Assembly (NCBI RefSeq): GCF_002251245.1
Contig: NZ_NPJG01000001.1
Span: 1-64,000, forward strand
Reading direction: 5' to 3'
DNA from: Prevotella sp. P5-92
Lineage (GTDB): Bacteria > Bacteroidota > Bacteroidia > Bacteroidales > Bacteroidaceae
Length of the DNA stretch: 64,000 nucleotides
Positions 58,903 to 64,000 of this stretch are shown here, in pieces. Under the pieces are notes generated by a model. The model was not told where the DNA came from. It was given only the letters and a program-made list of their open reading frames with translations, and did not search any database. The stretch's first letter is position 1. Every line of letters starts with the position of its first letter. The position numbers and the translations under genes are program-made.

Positions 58903-60819
58903 TCAAAACTCCAAGATCAATGTCTGACGAGACTTAAGGCTAAGGGTATTGTCGAGTTTCACCTTTCGTCCGGTCATTACGTCTGTGGCCAGTGTCGTGT
59001 CGCCTATCACCTCGCGATAGCGGTCGAGCTGCATCTCTGTCTGCTTATGATTGCCGTTAAGGATGGTAAGAACTGTCTTACCCTGATATTGACGGGCGAT
59101 GACGTAAATGCCCTTGAAGGGAATGAACTGCGTCTGCTTGCCTTTGATGATGACATCGTTGCCCTGACGCCAGTGGAGCAGACGGCTGAGCCAGTCGAAC
59201 ATGGCATTCTCAGCCTTGGTACGACCCTCACGGGTAAAGCAGTTCTTGGTGTCGCCGGGGAAGCCTCCGGGGAAGTCCTTACGCACGTTGCCGTCGGTCA
59301 CTTCCTTTGTGCCGTTCATCAGCACCTCAGTGCCGTAGTAGAGCTGTGGTGTGCGGTTGACGGTAAGCAGCAGGGCGAGAGCTTGCTTGAGAGCCACGGT
59401 GTCCTTGCCGTTGCCAAGGAATCGGTCGGTGTCGTGGTTTTCGAGGAATGCCATCACATTAGACGGGTCGGCATAGAGGTAGTCATACACGAAGCTGTTG
59501 TATATGCGGTTGAAGCCCTTCCACCAGTCGTCGGTCTCCTCGTTCTTTGCCTGGTTGATCTTGTCGTAGAAGCTGAAGTCCATGACGGTGGGCAGATAGC
59601 TGTTGCGGTCGGTGAGCCGAGAGTCTTTCTGCCATGCGGCAGTGTAGGCAGGCTCAGTGACCCATGTCTCGCCCACGGTGTTGAAGTTAGGATATTCCTC
59701 AGAGATGACCTTCATCCAGTGTGCCATGGCGTCGCGGTCGGCGTATGGATAGGTGTCCATACGTATGCCGTCGATACCTACAGTCTCTATCCACCAGATA
59801 CTATTCTGAATGAGATACTTTATCACATGAGGGTTGCGCTGGTTGAGGTCGGGCATGGTGGGTACAAACCAACCGTCAACGGTCTCGTGCATGTCAATCT
59901 TTGAGGCGTAGGGATCCATCACAGGAGTGAGCTTATAGCTGGTCTGAAGATACTTGTCGTTCACCTTGGCGGCTCCGTCCATGGTGTTCATCTCCACGGC
60001 TTTTGCCTGATTCTCAGGTGACAGCCATTCGGGAGTGTTGAGCCAGTCTTTGGAAGGCATGTCGAGAGTCCAGGGATGTTCGAATCCACTGTGGTTGAAA
60101 ATCATATCCATCACAATTTTCAGACCTTTGGCATGAGCCTCGTCGCAAAGGCGGCGATACTCTTCGTTGCTGCCGAATCGCGGGTCAACGCGGTAGTAGT
60201 TCGTTGTGGCATAACCATGATATGTGCTCTGTGTTCCGTGGTCGGGCGAGTCATTCTCGAGCACAGGAGTAAACCACAGGGCGGTGACACCGAGTTCCTT
60301 GAAGTAGTCGAGGTGCTGGCGAATGCCTTCGAGGTCGCCTCCGTGGCGCAAGGATGGCTGGGTGCGGTCGTTCTTGTATGCGCGCATTCCCTTTATTTGG
60401 TCGTTGTCTGTACGGCCTGAGGTAAAGCGGTCGGGCATGAGCATATATAGCACGTCGGCATTAGAGAATCCTTTGCGCTCGCAACCTTTCATCTCACGTG
60501 CCTTGAGGGTATAGTCCACCTTTTTCTTCTGCTTGCCCTGTTGGAAGAGCAGGGTCATAGTTCCGGGCTGTGCATCCTTCACGTTCATATAGACGAGGAG
60601 GTAGTTGGGCGAGTCGAGACGCACGAGCGAGTCTATCTTCACTCCCGGATAGTCAGTCGATACATCAGCAGTCTTTATGTCTTTGCCATAAACCATGAGC
60701 TGGAGACTTGCGTCGTTCAGTCCCACATACCAGTCGGTAGGTTCTATTCGGTCTATCTTCACTGCTGCATTCATAGTCAATGTTGTGCCTAATAACAAGG
60801 CGGTAAGTATTTTTTTCAT
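58903..60819 (-). CDS. GH13 alpha-amylase/neopullulanase, exported (SusA-like)
   Basis: A 638-residue glycoside hydrolase with a signal peptide (about 1-18), an N-terminal cyclomaltodextrinase-type domain (about 20-110) and a GH13 barrel. Catalytic residues by motif are Asp355 (GIRMDTYPY), Glu384 (VGETWV) and Asp463 (LENHDTDR). The architecture matches the neopullulanase/SusA group that hydrolyses maltodextrins or pullulan in the periplasm. It is the last gene of the starch operon, 51 bp after the pullulanase gene. A terminator follows at 58842-58870. Confidence 0.92.
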   Translation of the reverse strand: MKKILTALLLGTTLTMNAAVKIDRIEPTDWYVGLNDASLQLMVYGKDIKTADVSTDYPGVKIDSLVRLDSPNYLLVYMNVKDAQPGTMTLLFQQGKQKKKVDYTLKAREMKGCERKGFSNADVLYMLMPDRFTSGRTDNDQIKGMRAYKNDRTQPSLRHGGDLEGIRQHLDYFKELGVTALWFTPVLENDSPDHGTQSTYHGYATTNYYRVDPRFGSNEEYRRLCDEAHAKGLKIVMDMIFNHSGFEHPWTLDMPSKDWLNTPEWLSPENQAKAVEMNTMDGAAKVNDKYLQTSYKLTPVMDPYASKIDMHETVDGWFVPTMPDLNQRNPHVIKYLIQNSIWWIETVGIDGIRMDTYPYADRDAMAHWMKVISEEYPNFNTVGETWVTEPAYTAAWQKDSRLTDRNSYLPTVMDFSFYDKINQAKNEETDDWWKGFNRIYNSFVYDYLYADPSNVMAFLENHDTDRFLGNGKDTVALKQALALLLTVNRTPQLYYGTEVLMNGTKEVTDGNVRKDFPGGFPGDTKNCFTREGRTKAENAMFDWLSRLLHWRQGNDVIIKGKQTQFIPFKGIYVIARQYQGKTVLTILNGNHKQTEMQLDRYREVIGDTTLATDVMTGRKVKLDNTLSLKSRQTLILEF

Positions 60820-60870
60820 TTTTTTGTTTTTTATTTCTAGAATCTCTGGAATTTCCAGTAATTATAGTAA

Positions 60871-62805
60871 TCACCTGAAAAGTATCAGAGCCTCCTGTGG
60901 AGCCACTTCCACTTCGTTGCCCTTATACTCTGATATTCCGGCGAGGTTGATTTGTCCTCCCTCGCATACAGAGGTCCATGTGCCTTCGGGGATGGCGATT
61001 CGTTGGGCGGTCTTGTTGGAGTTGAGTATCACCACAATGTCGCGCCATGAGTCGCCGTTGGCATTATCCTTCAAGCGGAAAGCCACCACACAGTCAGGAG
61101 CATTGAGAAATTCCAACTTGCGATATACCATGTTGGCATCGGTCATGCGGAAGGCGGGATGGTTGCGACGCAGTTCGGTGAGACCACGGTAGTAGTCGAA
61201 CACCTGCGGATATTTCTCAAGATTCTCCCATGGCAACTGGTTGATGTAGTCGGGCGACTTGAAACTGTTGTGTACTCCCTTCTTGTCGCGCAGCATCTCC
61301 TCGCCGGCAAGAATGAATGGCACGCCCTGAGCAGTGAACACTGCAGTCTGAGCGAGAAGGTCGAGACGGATGAGTTCGCCTTGGGTGATGCCAGGGATGC
61401 TCGCCTTCAGACGGTCAACAAGACACATGTCGTCATGGCAACTCACGTAGGCTATCATCTGAGCAGGAGAGTTGGTCCATGGTGCCTTGCTGTAGTTCAC
61501 CTTCTTAATATCCACCTGCGGATGGGCGATACCTCCAGTAATACCAAACTTTATGCTCTCCTCATTACCGGGGATAGCACCGAGGAATGCCGACTTATGG
61601 TCGTCGCTGAACGGACCGCGGAGAGCGTCGCGCATGTCGTCGCAGAATGCTCCAATGCCGTTGAGTTGACGGGTATTGGCCTTCATGGCAAGTTTGTCTG
61701 TCGGATAAGCACAAGCGCCTGCACTCCAACCCTCGCCATACATATATATCGACGGGTCTATCTCGTCAAGAGACTTGCGTATCATGTTCATGGTCTCTAT
61801 GTCGTGGATACCCATGAGGTCGAAGCGGAAACCGTCGATATGGTATTCCTTTGCCCAGTAGAGCACCGACTCAATCATAAATTGGCGCATGAGAGGCTTT
61901 TCGCTGGCTGTCTCGTTGCCGCAACCTGATCCGTCGGAGACCTTGCCGTCAGCGGTAGTACGGTAGTAATAGCCGGGATAGGTGAGGTTGAAGTTGCTGT
62001 TGTCAACGTCGAATGTGTGGTTATACACCACGTCGAGTATGACGCGAATGCCTGCCTTGTGGAGCGCCTGTACCATCTGCTTAAACTCCTTTATACGGGC
62101 TATTGGACATTCGGCATTAGTGGAATAAGAACCTTCGGGCACGTTATAGTTCAGAGGGTCGTAGCCCCAGTTGTATTGAGGCACGTCGGGCTTCGACTCA
62201 TCCACCGAGGCATAGTCGTATGATGGCAGTATATGGATGGCATTCACACCGAGGTTTTTCAGATGATATACGGCCTTTGGCTCTGTCAGTGCCAAGAACT
62301 TGCCCTTGTGGGTGAGTCCTGAGTGAGGCGACACAGAGAAGTCGCGGTGGTGCATCTCGTAGATGACGAGGTCGGTGGGTTGCTTGGTCATTGGACGCTT
62401 GTCGCAGCACCATCCCTCAGGATTGGTTTCCTGCATGTCGATGATAGCGGCGCGACGTCCGTTCACTCCCACTGCCTTGGCAAAGACACCCGGAGTCTCG
62501 TTCATCTTCTGTTTCTTGGTTTCTACTTGGAATGTGTAGAACATTCCCTTGAGGTCGCCCTTGATGTCGGCAGTCCAGAGGTCGTTGCCCGTGCGTTTCA
62601 TTTTCACGGTCTTGACCACCTCGCCTCCTACACCTTCTTTATATATATTCACCTTCACGCTCTTCGCCTTCGACGGGGCGTTGAGCTTGAACGTAGATAC
62701 ATCCTTGGTGTAAGTCATCTCGTTAAATGTTTGCTGGGCGCTTATTGCTCCTCCTGCTAACATCAAAGAGACCACTGTCGTTGTTATTTTTTTATTTATT
62801 CTCAT
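60871..62805 (-). CDS. pulA: Type I pullulanase, exported
   Basis: A 644-residue GH13 debranching enzyme. Signal peptide (about 1-23), a CBM48-like N-terminal domain (about 30-100) and a GH13 barrel with the type I pullulanase signature YNWGYDPLNY (211-220). Catalytic residues by motif are Asp329 (GFRFDLMG), Glu358 (MYGEGWS) and Asp458 (VSCHDDM). It cuts alpha-1,6 branches of pullulan and limit dextrins, complementing the SusA-like enzyme downstream and the GH97 glucosidase upstream. Confidence 0.94.
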   Translation of the reverse strand: MRINKKITTTVVSLMLAGGAISAQQTFNEMTYTKDVSTFKLNAPSKAKSVKVNIYKEGVGGEVVKTVKMKRTGNDLWTADIKGDLKGMFYTFQVETKKQKMNETPGVFAKAVGVNGRRAAIIDMQETNPEGWCCDKRPMTKQPTDLVIYEMHHRDFSVSPHSGLTHKGKFLALTEPKAVYHLKNLGVNAIHILPSYDYASVDESKPDVPQYNWGYDPLNYNVPEGSYSTNAECPIARIKEFKQMVQALHKAGIRVILDVVYNHTFDVDNSNFNLTYPGYYYRTTADGKVSDGSGCGNETASEKPLMRQFMIESVLYWAKEYHIDGFRFDLMGIHDIETMNMIRKSLDEIDPSIYMYGEGWSAGACAYPTDKLAMKANTRQLNGIGAFCDDMRDALRGPFSDDHKSAFLGAIPGNEESIKFGITGGIAHPQVDIKKVNYSKAPWTNSPAQMIAYVSCHDDMCLVDRLKASIPGITQGELIRLDLLAQTAVFTAQGVPFILAGEEMLRDKKGVHNSFKSPDYINQLPWENLEKYPQVFDYYRGLTELRRNHPAFRMTDANMVYRKLEFLNAPDCVVAFRLKDNANGDSWRDIVVILNSNKTAQRIAIPEGTWTSVCEGGQINLAGISEYKGNEVEVAPQEALILFR

Positions 62806-62821
62806 AATACTAATGTTTTTT

Positions 62822-62937
62822 AACCACAGAGATAAAGAGGTAAAGAGATTTATTGTCGCACAATCTCTGTGAACTCTCGTTGCGCAAGCAACTATCTCAA
62901 TATAAGAAGAACTCTTTATCTCTTTTTCTCTGTGGTT
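62822..62937. repeat. Operon-internal long inverted repeat between GH97 and pulA
   Basis: The 26-nt arms 62822-62847 and 62912-62937 (AACCACAGAGA-type repeats) pair at 24 of 26 positions around a 64-nt loop that contains its own small hairpin TTGCG-CAAGCAA. It occupies most of the 141-bp gap. Confidence 0.85.
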
Positions 62938-62946
62938 TTAAAATAA

Positions 62947-64000
<1,054 letters not shown>

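Overview
The window reads as a Bacteroidales chromosome, most likely Prevotella or a close relative. Reasons visible in the sequence: most promoters follow the Bacteroidetes pattern (a TTG box about 19-21 nt upstream of TAnnTTTG, often continuing as GCA or GCAC), Shine-Dalgarno sites are largely absent, and the gene types are typical of the group (hybrid two-component system, GH67/GH43 and GH97/GH13 sets, type III glutamine synthetase, LL-diaminopimelate aminotransferase, 780-800 aa FtsX permeases, TonB-receptor-like barrel). No rRNA, tRNA or CRISPR array was seen.

Layout. 1-1620: an end-of-window leftward unit, a truncated metallo-beta-lactamase-fold protein and a PD-(D/E)XK-like nuclease. 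1660-2260: a secreted thioredoxin-like protein. 2333-11224: a xylan-oligosaccharide locus without SusC/SusD. A GPH symporter and a cytoplasmic GH43 run leftward; a hybrid two-component regulator and a periplasmic GH67 alpha-glucuronidase run rightward. 11721-13787: metG. 13752-19072: surface-polysaccharide genes (SDR epimerase, IspD/TarI-like cytidylyltransferase, LicD protein, flippase, GT4). 19328-29738: a nitrogen-assimilation divergon. dapF-dapL-barrel-GSIII run left, and PII-amt-asnB-amt run right, from a shared 315-bp control region.

29815-37034: two NtrC-type two-component pairs around an ABC ATPase/permease pair. 37424-40310: an ECF sigma factor operon with an anti-sigma protein, a head-GIN protein and an unknown exported protein. 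40750-45879: a lipoprotein family II pyrophosphatase, a membrane-anchored winged-helix regulator, a TonB-receptor-like barrel and two unknown proteins. 45880-50500: a decayed mobile/defence island (Abi protein, fragments of AlbA_2/Schlafen-like, integrase and DUF4143 genes, and an intact IS3-family element with a 4-bp target duplication). 50501-58726: a TolC-HlyD-permease-permease-ATPase efflux operon preceded by a near-consensus sigma-54 promoter. 58903-64000: a starch operon (GH97, pullulanase, GH13) that continues past the right edge.

How it fits together. The xylan and starch loci take up and break down plant polysaccharide. The nitrogen divergon pairs ammonium import, PII sensing, glutamine and asparagine synthesis with diaminopimelate synthesis. 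The NtrC-type regulator at 34562 and the sigma-54 promoter at 58779 suggest the efflux operon is controlled from the two-component cluster 20 kb away.

The least conventional content is of two kinds. One is the pyrophosphatase/regulator/barrel locus, with a Pho-box-like direct repeat ahead of the barrel gene. The other is the intergenic structure: tandem palindromes with a 21-22 nt period at four loci, and long hairpins built of 7-8 nt repeats at four operon-internal junctions.
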